Below are positions 34,501-49,500 of a stretch of DNA of 64,000 nucleotides, piece after piece; the stretch's first letter is position 1, and the number at the start of each line of letters is the position of its first letter. Location of the stretch: the NCBI GenBank assembly GCA_019054805.1, contig JAHQIY010000005.1:6307501-6371500 (forward strand). Reading direction: 5' to 3'. A program made the position numbers and the translations under genes. The notes below the pieces were generated by a model. It was not told where the DNA came from and made no database searches. It saw only the letters and a program-made list of their open reading frames with translations. The DNA is from Brachionus manjavacas. Taxonomy: Eukaryota > Rotifera > Eurotatoria > Ploima > Brachionidae.

Positions 34501-37500
34501 TAGGTTTTTGTCCAACAACAACTTGTTTAGCTTCGATTGGTATTTTGACAAGTTTCATATTTGCAGCAAAGCCAACAAGATGCTTACAAATATGATCTTT
34601 AAAGAAGGAAGGACAGGAATAACTAGCTAGTCATATGTCTTGGTAAAGAGTTGAGTATCAATTGTTGGTTAGACATTTTTGAAAAATTTTTGAATTTTTG
34701 AAATTTTGAAAAAAAAATATCCACAAAAAAAACTCTCACAGGAGATAATTAAATTAAATCAAGATATAATTTCAACTGTTCATTAATTAAGTTAAGAGCT
34801 ATATTCATCATAATCATACTCATCTTCAGTAAATTTAGTGACAAAAAAACTCAGGATACATAAATATTTATTATTAGAGACAGTTAATTAATCAAATTAA
34901 TCGAATAAATAATATTATAAATAGAAAAAATAAAATAATATATTTTATTAAGTGATCGTTTAAGTAATGTAAGAGATAGATAATAATACCCCTTTCTTCT
35001 TTCTTTCCTGAACTGTTCAATAGTTAAATATTTTTCACATGTCACCTCTTACAATTTATCAATTTTTAATTGTCTTTTTCTTATATTTTTTCTTTACATT
35101 TTTATTCTATTTTGTCTTAATTTTTTTTAATTTTTTTTTATCTGAAGGAGCTTAAGCTCGGCACAGATAAAACAAATAAATAATTAATAATAATTTAATA
35201 ATTTTTTTAGATTATTTATCTAAAAAAAATCACTGTTCCTCATTATATCGGGATATGACTTAAAAATACGCAAATTAAATCTTTCAAATATTAAGTCGCT
35301 TGTATTTAACACTGTGTAAAACTAGACAAATCGAGGACTATCATATTATTATTACTATTGTTAGAATTATTATTTTGTATTTTTTCTTTCTTTTTTTAAA
35401 TATTTGTTTAAGCTAGAAGTGGCCATTTATTAATAAAGTTATTATTATTTATGATTATTTTCTTTTCTAATTATATTTATGTTATTACCGCGAACCACCA
35501 GATCCTAACAGATCCGTACAAAACTTATATTTATTTAAGGTTTATAACATAAACTTTAAAAAGAGTTATTGAACTTTATTAAAAATACTATTCATTCTTA
35601 TTATTCTATTAATTCTTATTCTTTATTTTTTTTTTAAATTAAAAACATTATTTCGAAAAAATTTCAATTTAAGTGGCTAACCGCCAAAAGTTTGGCCGTA
35701 TTTATGACGGCTTTAATTTTTAGCCGCCCGTATATTTTAGGCCGTTTAATTTGGCGGTCCAAAAAATAGACCGCCTAGCTGAACGGCCAAATGACCGCAA
35801 AAAACCGTCCATGTATTGGACCGGTCTGAGCCTATCCAACACTTTTTTATGTGCACTAAATTATTCAGTTTTTACCAAAAAAATTCAAATGAGAACTTTT
35901 TTCAAAACTTTACTATATAAATCATTACGCACTTAAATAATTTCTGAATTGAATTAAAATAATTTTTGACATGAATTTACATATTAATTTAGACTTTATT
36001 TTTATTTTTATCACTCTCTCAAAGCATGTATATCGTCGCTACATTAAACGATTACTTTTTAGCTGGAAGAGTTCCTTTTTGATAATTTTTTTTATTTTCC
36101 GTCCCTTTTAAAAATGCAGTTCATCCTGTATTAGGATGATCCCAAAAAAGAAAGGCTTCTCTCCCGACCCTAACAATTACAGGCCTATAAGCATTACGAG
36201 CTGCCTTGGAAAAATTTTAGAAAGAATAGTCACCAATAGGCTAGAAAAGTTCTTAGAGGAGAATTCCATCATAATCAAGGAGCAGTCAGGTTTCCGTAGA
36301 AACAGAAGAACAGCCGATAACTTGTTCTTTTTAATTCAAAAAGTCAGTGAATGCTTTATGCTCAAAAAAAGTGTTTGTAGTGCCTTCCTTGATATTTCCA
36401 AAGCTTTTGATCGTGTATGGCACGATGGGCTTATCTACAAATTATTTAAGTTAAATATTCCTAAATATGTAATACAGTAGATCATCTCATTTCTTCATCT
36501 TAGGCAATTTCAAGTTAATCTGAATGGCCTCTTAAGTAAATTTATTTATATCAAGGCTGGTGTTCCCCAGGGTTCAGTAATTAGCCCCTTACTTTTTAGT
36601 ATTTATATTAACGATATTCCGAAGAGGTACAAATCTTACCACAGTTACTCTTTGCTCTTTGCAGACGATATTGTAACTTTCTTCATATACAAAAAACCTG
36701 GTAATATTCAAGCCTCAATAAATAATTATTTGAAGGAATTAGAACCATGGCTAATAAAATGGAAAATGAACGTTTCAGTGTCCAAATTCTCGTACACAAT
36801 TTTCTCTAAAAGGAAAAAAAAACTTAGCCTAAAACTGAATTTATTTAACCATAATCTCCCGTGTACCAATACAATTAAATTCTTGGGTATAATTTTGGAC
36901 AATAAACTTTCCTTTAAGAACTACATTGATGAAATAAAGGAGAAATGTAACTCTAGATTAAACTTAATTAAAATATTATCAAACAAAAGTTGGGGACTTA
37001 GTCAGTACACTTTAGGTACACTTTATAAAACCCTTTATTTATAAATCTACTTTCAAATGAGTCTAATAGGAAACTTCAAGTTATTCAAAATACAGCTATT
37101 CGTTCAATATTGAAACTGAAAATGGACACTCCCCCTAGAACAACTCCACCATCTAGCCTTAGATAAACTTAAAACTAATAGGATAGACAATCGTCTTTTT
37201 GATCTCAGTGAGAATTATATCAGGTGTGGTCTAAAAAACTCAGTACCTCTGGTAACTAGACTAGTAAAAGAATATATAGCTGTAATTAGCCATAAAGAAA
37301 TATGCAATCTTGCAACACCATTGTGTGGTTTATACCTCCTAATTGATGAATTTTTTCCTTACCTTGCTTAATACTTGAAAACTTCTATCTCCTTCACTTC
37401 TCAACAACTAATTATTAACATTTGTTAACTGATCATGTATTCAAAATATGTAAAACTAAAGGAAACATTTTATTAATTTTTTTTTTTTCTGAAGAAGCTT

Positions 37501-40500
37501 GGCTCGACCAGAATTTACTTAATAAATAAAAATAAATATGGTTTGGCTCATTGCAAATCGGAAAAAGATGAAGACTACCCCTTTGCATTTAATGGTTCAC
37601 AGACGAAGACTAGCGAATACCAATAACTAATAACGCAGTAGAACCAACGAATAAAGTCATCAAGTTACATTCGACGTTCCAAAGACAGATGCCGATGGAA
37701 TATTTTTACCACTGTGCCATGCACCAAATCATCAAAAACTGGAGCCTCGATCGCAGTCTTAGAACAGATGAGCAACCAAATTTAAATCAAAAAGTTTTCC
37801 AACATGTTCCGCTTATCGCTATAAAAGACTACGATGTAGCATTTGTAAAATCTATGTCTTTTGAACTTTCATTTTTTTTTAGCTTATTTACTTTATTTTG
37901 ATTTTTTTTATCTCATTTTATTAACTTTAATTTTATTCTTTTTTTTTGATTTTTTTAATTTATTCTGAAGGAGCCCTAGCTCGGTACAGAAAACAAATAC
38001 AGAAATAAATAAAATAATTTGAGTGGCTTGAAAAAGATAAAATTATGTTTCTAGTTAAGCGACATTTTTACATACCATCCAAATAAACAAAAAAGCTAAA
38101 AAAGAAAGATGCTGAAGCGTTTAAAGATGCTAGAAACAAATGTATTTGGAAGACTTTCGACGCTTTAGTTAAGCAAACAGACAGCCTTTGTGAAATTAAA
38201 ATCAACAAAACGCAATGGAAATTGTCGCGATGCAGTTCCGATTGGAACAACAAGAATTACATTTGCAAGCACCTCATTAGAGTGTGCTCAAAATTGAAGG
38301 TTGGAGATTGCCAGATTCCTATCGCTTCGGTCAACAAGCCAGGAAAAAAACGTAATCGAGGAAGACCCACTTTGGCAGCAGCAGCACTGGTGGTAGATCC
38401 TACTGGATTCAAAAAAGCTTATTTAAATCATTAATTTAATAAAGAATCGGGTACTTAATAAATATACAGTGTAATTTCGGTTTTATGAACCCCGGTTGTA
38501 ACATGACAACCACTTCATATAACTGAAACTTCATAAGATCGACTTTATGAAGTCACTTCATAAAAAAAAATCAGGATAAAGTAAAATTTTTTATTTACAA
38601 AATTAAACCAAACGATTATCTATTTTAATTTAAACTGGATACTAATTGAATTTTAAATTACTTTGAACATATTGTATTGGTAAAACTTCATTTAAGGGTG
38701 CATGAGTTTGAACATGCTCATCAACATTTACAAAATCATCAAAACTCGAATCAAACGAATGTTTAGAGAACTTTTCGCTTAATTTTTCCAGCTAAGGTGT
38801 GTCTTTATCTATCTCGTTTATTATTTTTTTTTTGGTTGCGATATCAATCGCTTGTCTCACCATTTTTTTAATTGTACAATAAAAAAAAGTTACTTCATAA
38901 AACCAAGTGAACTAATACATGTAAATTAATATGGTTTAATTTTTTGTGTTTGAATTAGAAAATGTATCCAATGTTGAAATAACATTGAAAAAGTGCGATG
39001 TTTCAAAATTTTTTTTCGGTTTCAAATAAAAAATAATTTTAAGTAAATATTGCAAGCATCAAAAACTTGGTGTTTTTTTTATGAATTTTGACTTTAGGCT
39101 TGTGATATGATGATCTTTAAGATAATAATTTTAAAAAACCATATACGCTCTGTTTTCCATTTTTTATCAATTGAGTATTTGTTAAAAAGCACCAAACGAA
39201 AATAAATTATCACTTAAGTCAAAATTTTATAAGATGAAAACAAAGTTTTCATGGTTTTTGTCATTGAGGTAAACTATGGTTCACCTCTTACCGGAACGAT
39301 TCTTGTTCTCAGGTTTTATAAACTATTAGTCCACCTAATTTTGCGAAATAGATGAATCTTTGTTCTCCAAAGTCAAACACTTGAAGGGTGAACAATTTAT
39401 TTTAATTTTTTTTTTTTTTTTATTATAAATGCTGAAAGGCAAAGTTTTAAGAAGAGAGCGCATTTAGGTATTTATATATATGGGATTATTGAAAGAGTAA
39501 TACCAAGTCAACCAGATCATAGCAATGCTATTTCTAATGCTCCTCCAAAAAAAAAAACCTAAAAAGCTATTAACTAATTTTTATATCAGTTTCGAGAAAA
39601 AGGCATTCTATTAAATTTTGAGCTTTATTCAATTTGTTCGCATAATCTAAAAACCTTTCGTCTAATTCTATTTTGAACAAAAAAAATGTTCAAAATATAG
39701 ACCAATAGTTCACAAAACCTGAGAACAAAGTATTTCGGGTTAATAAGTGAACTATGGTTCACCTAACCGACTACATCCAGTTTTTTAATGATTGAATATA
39801 AAATTAAATCAAAATAAATTATTTATCTATTTTTTTTTCTTTTTAATTCTCATTTTTATTCTTTTTAATTTATTTAATTTTATAAGTATATTTTTTGATT
39901 TTTCATATGTTTCTAGTCTGAATGAGCTTTTGCTCGGGAAAAAATAAATAAATGAATTATTTAAAAATTAAAAAAGAATTTTTCAATATTTTTTTCAGAT
40001 TTTTAAATAAAAATTAAACTCATTCTATTTCACCAAAGAGTTTAATTTCAAATATGAAAATGCTTGCAATATTAACTTAAAATTTTTTTTAATTGAGACT
40101 GAAAATCAATTTGAAACATCGCAGTTTTTTAATGTTATTTCAACATTGGATACATTTTTAATTCAAACACAAAAAATTAAACCATATGCATAGAGAAATT
40201 TTTTTGTCTGTTTTTACTACAGAACAATGAAACTACATAAAACTGAGCAAAATTTACCTAAAAAAGTATTCAATTTCATCTGTTTTTTACTATTCACTTC
40301 ATAACTCCGAAAATTCATAAGAAAGGAGGTCATAAAAAAGAGGTCACACTGTACAATATTATTTTTTTATTCTATTCTTATGTATATGCTACTATATTTT
40401 TTTAATTTTTATTTTGTGTTTGAAAAAAATAAAGTTTTTCGAAAAAAATAAAATTGTGCTTGTTGTATTTTTTAATCTAAAAATGAATTAAAATAGTTCA

Positions 40501-43500
40501 GGTCCAAAATTATTTTGGTGCTTTTTAAGATTATTATAGTGTAAGAATGTTATTTATAGTGCACCCTTGATCAATATAGTGCATGTAAATATTATAGTGC
40601 AACTTGTGATTATTTATAGTGCAGAATGTATTTGATGCCGATTAATTAAAAAATTAGACGGCTAAGATAGCCTGGTCAATGCACTACGTATGGAAAGCAA
40701 AGAAGAACCAGCTAGAATATTTGCACTATTCGAGCCAGAAATACGACATAGTCAAGCAAGGAGAGGCGCCAAGAAGCTCTCATACAAATGTCAAATATCT
40801 AAGATGCTTGCCAGCTGTCCAGACAAACTCACAGCTGAGGAGCCAAGGGACCTAGCGATGGATAGAAGCAAATGGAGAGAGAACAGAAGTGGACAAGACA
40901 AGCCGCCGAAGCCTTAGTGGCTTCGATTTTATAATTTTATTTTATTTTATTACGGCGCTGATAATACTCACTTTTTCGCTGTCAAAACATTTATCTATCT
41001 TATTGTCCACTCTTTTTTTTATTAAGTCAATCCATCTTTTGTATGGCATGTAAAAAAGCTCATAAAATTTGAGAATGTTCAACGACAATTGATCACTTTT
41101 AATTAAAACTAAATTAAAGAAAATTACTTAACAAAAATAAATAAATGAACCTTTCGATTAAATTGCTTTTCATTCGAAAAATTATAAAAACAACTGAATA
41201 AAGTTCAAACAGATTGATTGATATTTGCTCTGTGATTGTCACGTAGTTTAGAATCGAATTTAGATTTCCCTCTAAAAAAAAAAAATAAAAAAATATAACA
41301 AATAAAAAAAGAAATTTACTCGTTAGACCATTTTCATTGTCTTTTGTTAAGTCAGGCGAGTTCATTGATGACTGTCCATATTTGCTTATTACTTGACTAG
41401 GAAATTTTTTAATATCTTCTCCGAACTTGAGAAAAAAATCAACTTCTATTATATTATTAATTCAAAAAAGATTACTTCTTCTACTAAGACTTTTTCGATT
41501 AGGTTAATAAGCTATTGTAGTAGAAAAAAAATTATATTATCAGTGTTAGAGCTTTTTAAATAAATTTACAATTAGATCAATTTTTTTGTATAAAATTGTG
41601 AAATAGTCAATGTTTGTTTCGCTAGAAAAAAGGTTAAAAATTTAAGGAATTTGACAGAAAAATTTTACTTTTTAAATATAGGATCGTAAAATCTTTGAGC
41701 TGTGAGAAGATCGAGATAAACCGTGTGACATAATTCAATTAATTTTTTTAAATTGTCATCTTCGCTCTTGCGGAAAAAAGAGGTAGCATTTTTATCAATC
41801 CAATCAGCCGAAGCATTTCGTATGACACTGGAAAGCTCATGAATGAGTGAGTTTTGAAAAGGCAAGCAATATTTGAATGCGTTTAAGTTGAAAATTTTGT
41901 TGAGGATTCTGAAAGAAAAAATTGATGATTTTGAATAATTATATTTTTTTTCTTTATAACTTTTTTAAAAACAATTTAATTATTTATTAATAATAAAGAA
42001 TTATGCAACCTTTTCTAAACTAATTTAATAAAAATTTTGAAATTTAAAAAATACTTAAAATTTTAATTTTATAAAATCGGAAGATTTTTTTTAAATTTAA
42101 TCCGAGTCCCGTGTTAAAATATTGAATTTTGAGCTTAAAATTTGAATTGAATAATTGAAATGTTATTTAAATTGTATGAAATAAATATTGTCCATTAATT
42201 AAAAAATTTGCTAATTTTTTTATTTTTTTTATTATACTTGAAAAATTAGTATTTCATACTTAGGCTATGCGATAATAAAATTTATTTTAGAATATTTTAA
42301 TTTTTTAGATAATGGAAAAAAAATATTTTGTAAATTTTTCTAAAATTTTTCAATCTAAAAAATTAGATTTTTTTTCCAACTTTGACACAAACAAATATTT
42401 GAAAATTAAAATGATCAAAAATTTCAGTCTTCAAAAATGAATGAATCAAATAATGAAATTTTTTTAATTATTTTTTATGTTAAAATATTTTAATTAATTG
42501 TTTTTATTTTGCTAAAAAGAGATTGAATGTTTACTTTTATATAAAAATGATTTAAAATTTAAATCTTACATAAGTTCTACTCGTTAAAAATTAATTATTA
42601 TTTTTTTGAGGCAAATAATGCAACAAAAGGCAGAAAAAAGAATAAAAAAGACAAATTTGTAAATAAATTAAAATTAATAACTTTTATTATCTAATTCCAA
42701 TCATTTTTGAAAAAAATTTTCAAAAACTTAATTTAATTTTTTTTTCATTTTAAATGCGCACTACTATCTAGGATCGAAATTTATTATTTATTTTTGTAAT
42801 ATCCTTATTATTAATTGCGCGCATCTTTAACCGAAATCTTTCTCTTTGGCCGACAAATAACATTTATAAAATTTTTTATTTTTTGATGCATGGGCAAAAC
42901 TTAATCCAATGTATTTAGAAATGAAATTTATATTTTTCTCTTGATATTTCTTGAATTTTATGCGACACAAAAAATAGATCTTTAAGAGATTAAATAAAAT
43001 TATTTTAAATTTTTTTAAATTTTAAAACTTCTAATTGAAAAATTAGATTTATTTTTATTTGAAAAAATCAAGCACACTTTTATATAAATTTACCTGAGAA
43101 CACTTTCCAGCTTTTGCAATCCAAGTCGATTTTCCGTAATCGGAAACACTTCTCTTATATTTGAGATCAGTTTAAAGCAGTGTTTGACCAACAGTTTGAA
43201 CGATTCTTTTAAGCTTTCACTCTTAAATAAAATAAATTTAATTTTTGAATAAAATAATTCAAGATTCTTTTTTTAATTTATTTTCAACTTTTTATTTTTT
43301 CTACAAAAAATAATTGCCAAAATTTAAAAATAAGATCAACTGACCAAGATTATGATTTTAAGCAGACAGCTGCCGTCATAATCAATAATTAAAAAATAAT
43401 GAAAGATGCAAAATTCAAAGAAAGCGCTAAAAAAGTAATTTACAATTTACGAAAATAGAAGTAAATTTTCGCAATTTAATGAAAAAGTACCCTCGACCAT

Positions 43501-46500
43501 AATATCAAATCAATACTTTAATCTGAGAAAAAAATAAACATATAGAAAATATTTATGCAAAAATAATTTGGACACTTTTTTTTTAGACAAAAATTAAATA
43601 TTTTGGCAGTGCAGTTAATAAATAAAATATACACCGTAGGCATCACTTAATCATCAGTATCTCAATTGATACACAAATATTTTTATATTTGTGTTATTGT
43701 TGATTAAAGCCCCAGCACAAATAGTCATATTGAATAAAGTATTTTTTTTTTAATTTCCCAACTTTGATGGGCGATTTCAACAAATTTTAAAAGATTGCCT
43801 GATTTTAATAATTTTTATTACCTCTTCTCTTAAAAGCGATGATGAGTCCCAAACTTTGTCTAAATTCTCCAATTTTTGCATTAGCAATTGATAAGACAAT
43901 TCTTTATCCAAATGAAATTTACTGTAAGCTATCCATTGACTAACAAAATTAGAAAGTTTATTAAAAAATAATTAATAAAAAAAAATTTCCATAACTACCT
44001 TAATGCTATTTGAAATTCATTCATGTCCCCCTGAATGCAATGCTGATGAAGTATAGTTTCCGCCTCTCGGGACAATTCTCCCTTCCACTCGCTACTCTTC
44101 TCTACACTTGGTTTTTTAAGCTCGTGCTGAATAAACAGTCTGATAATTGTTTCATGCTGACTAATCTCGTTGGTATCATTTTCTTCACGATCACCTCTGT
44201 CCTCCTTGGTTGAAAAATTTAGCCTGAGCTTGATTTTGCCTTCGACTTTAGACTTCTCGCTTCTGCCTTCAAGCTCAAACCATTTCTCGACACCACTGGA
44301 AGGCAGATCATCCAAACGAATGTTAATTGAACCCAGAAAATCATCCACAGTCTCTTCTTTGTTTGTTCTAGCTGACTGGGCTATTTGTTTAAAGTACCGA
44401 TCTAAACCTTTCAAGCCTCTGACTTCATTTAGTTTCTTAGCTGCCTCGAACACACTCGATTCGTCATCATGATCCCAGATATCCAAATGTAAAGTGTCGG
44501 TTTTTATGTCATCTATTTGACTTTAAAATTCCATAAAATAATTTAGAAATTAAATTTGGCATTTAGATAGAACTAAACATTATAAAAAGAGTTTCGAGAT
44601 GCACCACCAAAATTTAAATTATTTTAAATTTTTAACAATGTATCAGATCTTGGATAAAAAACCTAAAGAAAAATTTTGTAAAATCTTGTCTCAAGAATCT
44701 TAAAGAATTTATAAGTAATTTTCGAAAATCTTAAAGATAGATTCTTATTAAGATCTTATCGAAGCATTCTTAAAATCTAAAATGATAAAGTATAAGAAAA
44801 ACTCAGACTCAGATCTCATTAAAATTAATTAGATAAGTTAAATATTAAACAAATTTATTTAAAAAAATATATTAATTAAAACAAGTTCATGAATCATCTT
44901 CATTTTCATATATATTTTCGCAGGTAATGATACTATTGATTTGATCCTCAACAATTACGCATGTTCTTAGAATGTTAAAGCTATTTATCAATAAATTATT
45001 CAACGAGAGAATCTGAAACAAAATGGATTAATTGCAGCGTAAAAAAATTTTATCTCCTATTATTTATAATTCATTTATTTTTATTTTTGAATTTATTATA
45101 TAAAAAGATTTCGAATGAAATTAAAAAATTCTTTAATTTCTGTTAATCCTAAAATATGTGATTTATTTTAAGAATATTAATGATCCCATTATCGAAAATA
45201 AAAAGAAATCATAGCTATCTTAGCATATCCTCCTGTTTAGGACTTGTAGGATCCAATATTGAACTTGATCAAGAAATTATCCTGAAGTTCAGGATCAAAA
45301 ATCATTTTCAAAACTATTAAATCAATCATGTGAAACATTTTTAGTTATTTCACCAAACTAAATGACAATTTACAAGATGAAATAGACAAGGGAACACTTG
45401 GTCTTTTTTAAAACTAAACGAAAATTATTTAATTTTAAGATATTAAATTTAAATTGAAACTAAAAATTGAAAAATTAATTAATTGAAAAAACTTATTTTT
45501 TTCTAATTAAATTTTGTAATTAATAAATGAATTTTTTATTTTGTAATCAATTAATTAATCGATTACTTATTTTTTTATCCGTAATCGATTACATAATCGC
45601 AATGATTATGAATCTCAGTCCTGAGTCTAATAGGATTTTAGTCAAGATTTGGATAGGATTCTCTAAGGAGATCCTTAGGAGATCCAGTTTAAGATCTTAT
45701 CAAGAATTTTAATATGGGAAATTTTTTAACTTAATAAGTACCAAAAAAAAATCATTTTTCATGTGGAACATATAATGAAAATTTAGTTCTTGAGTTGATT
45801 AGTTGAAAATAAAAATAATTATTTGAATGATTTTTAATTGTGACAAGAATCTAATTTCTTTAGATTTAATCTTAAAAAAATTTGGTTTTCATTGAAAAAG
45901 GTTAAAAAAATTTCCGTAATATCTCATGATACACCTATTAATTTTACCAGTACACAAAGGTTTTGTAAAGTTCAGCACAAAAGAGCAGAAAAAATTTAAA
46001 AAAATTAAATAACTTTTTTACTAAAAGTTTAAAATTAGTTCTGTGAATGCAGCATGGTGCAACATTCAAAGTTGCATCAACTGTAAAAGTCTGCTAATTG
46101 TGTGCAAAATCTCTGAAAACGAAGCAAACCTTGATATTTGATGCAACTTTGAAAGTTAAAACCCTTAGAAAAAAGTTGTTCAATTTTTATACATTTTTTT
46201 CTGTTCTTTTTTTCATTTTGTACTGAATTTCACAAAACCTACATAAAGAAGGTATTACATTTATATCTTGAAGATAAAATTAGTTTTATTTCAATTTTGC
46301 GAGGCTCTCATTAAATTTCTTTGAAATATCATTAGATTTCCTTTAGAAATTAAAAAATTAAGAAGAAATTTAAAAAGATCCTGAGATATTTGGAGCCTGA
46401 GTTTATTGTTTGCTTACGATACCAAGCTCTTATCGGCAATAAAAGTTGTTGAAGACGCAAAAGTACTTTAACAAACTCATTAACCATTTGTTTGAATGGA

Positions 46501-49500
46501 CGAACAAATGGTTGAGATGAGCTTTAACAAAGAAAAATTTATGGTGATTCCCTACGATAAAAACAACTTGAATTTAAATTATAAACTTGGTAATTATGAG
46601 ATGGAGAGTTCACCATACGAGCGATATTTGATTTTCTTTTTAATTTTCTAAATAAAAAGCAGAAAATATTTAATTATAATGAAATAGCAATGATTGTGTA
46701 AGAAAAAATTTTTTTTAATAAATTTTTTTCCCAAAAATTCATCTTTAATTTTTGCAAAATAGTAGAATCTAATTTTTTTTATTTGCCTCACAAAAAATTA
46801 AAGAAAAGACTAATTGATTTGAAAAATCGCAATAAAATTTAAAAGAAAATTTTTTTTTTAAAAAATGGTTTTGTCTCTAATATTAAATTTTTCTATTTGA
46901 CTTCGTTCTTTGTTAAAATATTCTGATATGAAATAAAATGGATATGCTAGGAAGATTAAGTAAGTGTGGGTTCTATAATTTGAAGTGTGTTGGTCGGATT
47001 TTCAAGTGTCCCGGTAGTGAACACATGAATATACTGATGAAATAATTGCTCAAGATGGCACAACTTAAAAAGAGCAAAAGAAAAAATATAAAATTCAAAA
47101 AGTTTCGAACAGATCTTGGTATCGAGCCTTAAACATTTCCTTATTTGTTTTCAAAAACAAAAGAAAATCCTTAGTCAAGTATTTTCAAAATAGTCCTCCA
47201 TATTGTTTAGTTCAGTATGATCACATTTATACTCACAATCGAAATTCCTCCTTCCACACAGGGTTGAGAGTTGCCTTTTTAACATTAGTTGTTTGAATGT
47301 ATTTAGCTGGTAATTTTTCACTGATACCAGTCAATTTTAAATTTGTATTAGGACTTGACTTATTTTTGTTCAAATTAGAATCTTTTGAAAAATTGAGTGC
47401 TTGCGCAGTAGGATGAGACTTTTCCGATCGTCTAAAACTACTGAATCTTTTGATTAGGCTTGATTTTTGATGAGACGACTGAGAATGCTGTCCTGACTGA
47501 TTAATGTTAAAATTTTGAACTGTTGGCATTTTGGATAGGCCGTGGGTGAACGTGTCAGATTGTTGATTGATTGAGTTTTTTCGGTTTCCAGGAACAATGC
47601 CGAGCATGCAATAGGGATCAGAAAAGCCATTTGCATCCTTGGCTTCTAAATCACAGGCTTCTAATACCTCGCAGTTTAGAATTAAAATTGGTGCCTTGAA
47701 ATATTTATCGATTTAAAAAGAAAATTAATAAAAAAAAATGGAACTTTTTCTTCACTAGCCAGCTGGAACAAACGTTCATGATCTTCGGCAGTCATTTTAA
47801 AAGCCTGCTGTGCATATTTGTATAAATCAGCTATGAAGTCCGTGTGTCCGTCAATGGTGCGACCGATTTTATGTTTGATGGTGTAGATTATTTCGCAATA
47901 TAATTGTTCTTTTTTTTCTTTTGAAATGTTTAGCCATGGTTCATTTGAGTAAAAGCTAAAATGCTTTTCGTCTTGGATTTTTGTGTTGGTAGATTCGTCC
48001 TCAATCTTTCAATTAAAAATCAAGTCAAATAAATCAGGGCATAAAATGATTTTTCTAATTATTAAGTACAATTTTATTTAAAATAATTAAAATTTGATTA
48101 ATTTTTTCGAAATTTTTCAAGGCAAATCATAGAGTATGGATGGATAAACGTCTTTATTTAAATAAATAAATAAATATTGGCTCGAGCTTTCGCTCCTTTG
48201 CCAAGCTTAAATAAAATGTTTCAAAAAACAAAAAAAAAAAAAAATAAAAAATAAAATTGTTATCTCATAAGTTTTTTTTTTTTTTTTTAATTACAAAACA
48301 AGAAAAGAACTGAAAAAATAAAATAGAAGAGAAAAAAAAAAAAAAAAAAAAATATAAGACAAATTAGACAATGTTTCTATTAGTTATTTTTTCTTTTACT
48401 GCTACACTTTTAGGTTACCTAGAAAAGTATCGAATTTAAGTTTATTTATTCTACCTCATTTAAATAGTTTGTATTCGTTTATTAAATCATTAATTAATGG
48501 ATTTTTATTCTGAATCGAGTCGCTTAAGTAATTTTCATTTAGTTCCCTATATCTATCCTCTAGAACTTTAATGCCTGCTATTCTTTAAATGTTTTGAGTG
48601 TTTTCCCGATAATTTAGCTTAAAAATTACCTTAATAGCACAATTTTGAATTCTCTGTAAATTTTTAGATTTGTTGCAGACGAAGAATAGTCTAGGACCGA
48701 TCGTACAAGATGGGTTCGCTTAAAAAAAAGAATAGTAAAGCTTGCTCAAAGTGGACGAACAGTTTATATGGTCACAGCGTCATAGAATGATCAACAAGCA
48801 ACAAAAGAAATGTGCAAAGCGTATATTCAAAAATCAACTTGGGGCATTTACAATGAATATAAAATTTGGAGTGATTCAATTAATTTAATTGAGATAAACA
48901 AAGAGATTTGGGAGTTGAGTATTTGCAGTTGTCAAAATTGGAAAAAAAAATTATTTTCTCAAGTATTTTTTCTACATTTAAAAATATATATATTTTCTAC
49001 TACAAGAAATAAAAAATATCAAAAAAGTTCACATCAGTGTATTAATTAATTGATTTACTTTTATTTCAATTTGCTTTAAAATTATTTTTTTTTTTAAATA
49101 ATAAATTTTTTATTTGTTTTAATACTAGAATAATTAAATCCACAACTTAAATCAAAGAAATTACCAAAAGGAACTTTAATTGAATTAAGTAATATTTAAA
49201 ATGAGTTTGGAACTAGGCTAAGTTCCAAATCACGGAAAATAGTGTGTATAATTATATGAACCTAAGAAAATTTCTCCAAGTTAGAACTCCACAAACAAGA
49301 AACAAGAATTTCAAGTTGTAATATGGGTGTAAAATTAGAGTTAAAGACAAATGGAATAAAAAAGTAAAAACCCTTTTTGTACTTTATGCTAATCTTTTAT
49401 TTGGTCCTGCTCCGTTTTGTTCTTTCTTTACTTTTAGATAATTAAAATAGAAATTTAATTAATTTATAGTTTAAATATTTATTTTAATTTAACTTTTATT

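Larger units (their letters stand above)
38467..40351 (-). mobile_element. pogo/Tigger-like element, internally deleted, with nested insertion
   Basis: Ends are CAGTGT...ACACTG flanked by TA on both sides. The first 22 bases agree at 17 positions when inverted (CAGTGTAATTTCGG against CAGTGTGACCTCTT, then TTTTATGA in both). Reading minus from 38863: [34 protein letters not shown], the N-terminal helix-turn-helix of pogo/CENP-B transposases, followed at once by an acidic tail [13 protein letters not shown]: the DDE core is gone. A TAG or TAA interrupts the short frame. A foldback element sits at 38929-40187. Confidence 0.7.

Noticed and set aside
40535-40623. CRISPR-like array
   Set aside because: Only a 7-9-bp word is repeated and spacers are about 12 bp; this is eukaryotic DNA with no cas genes.
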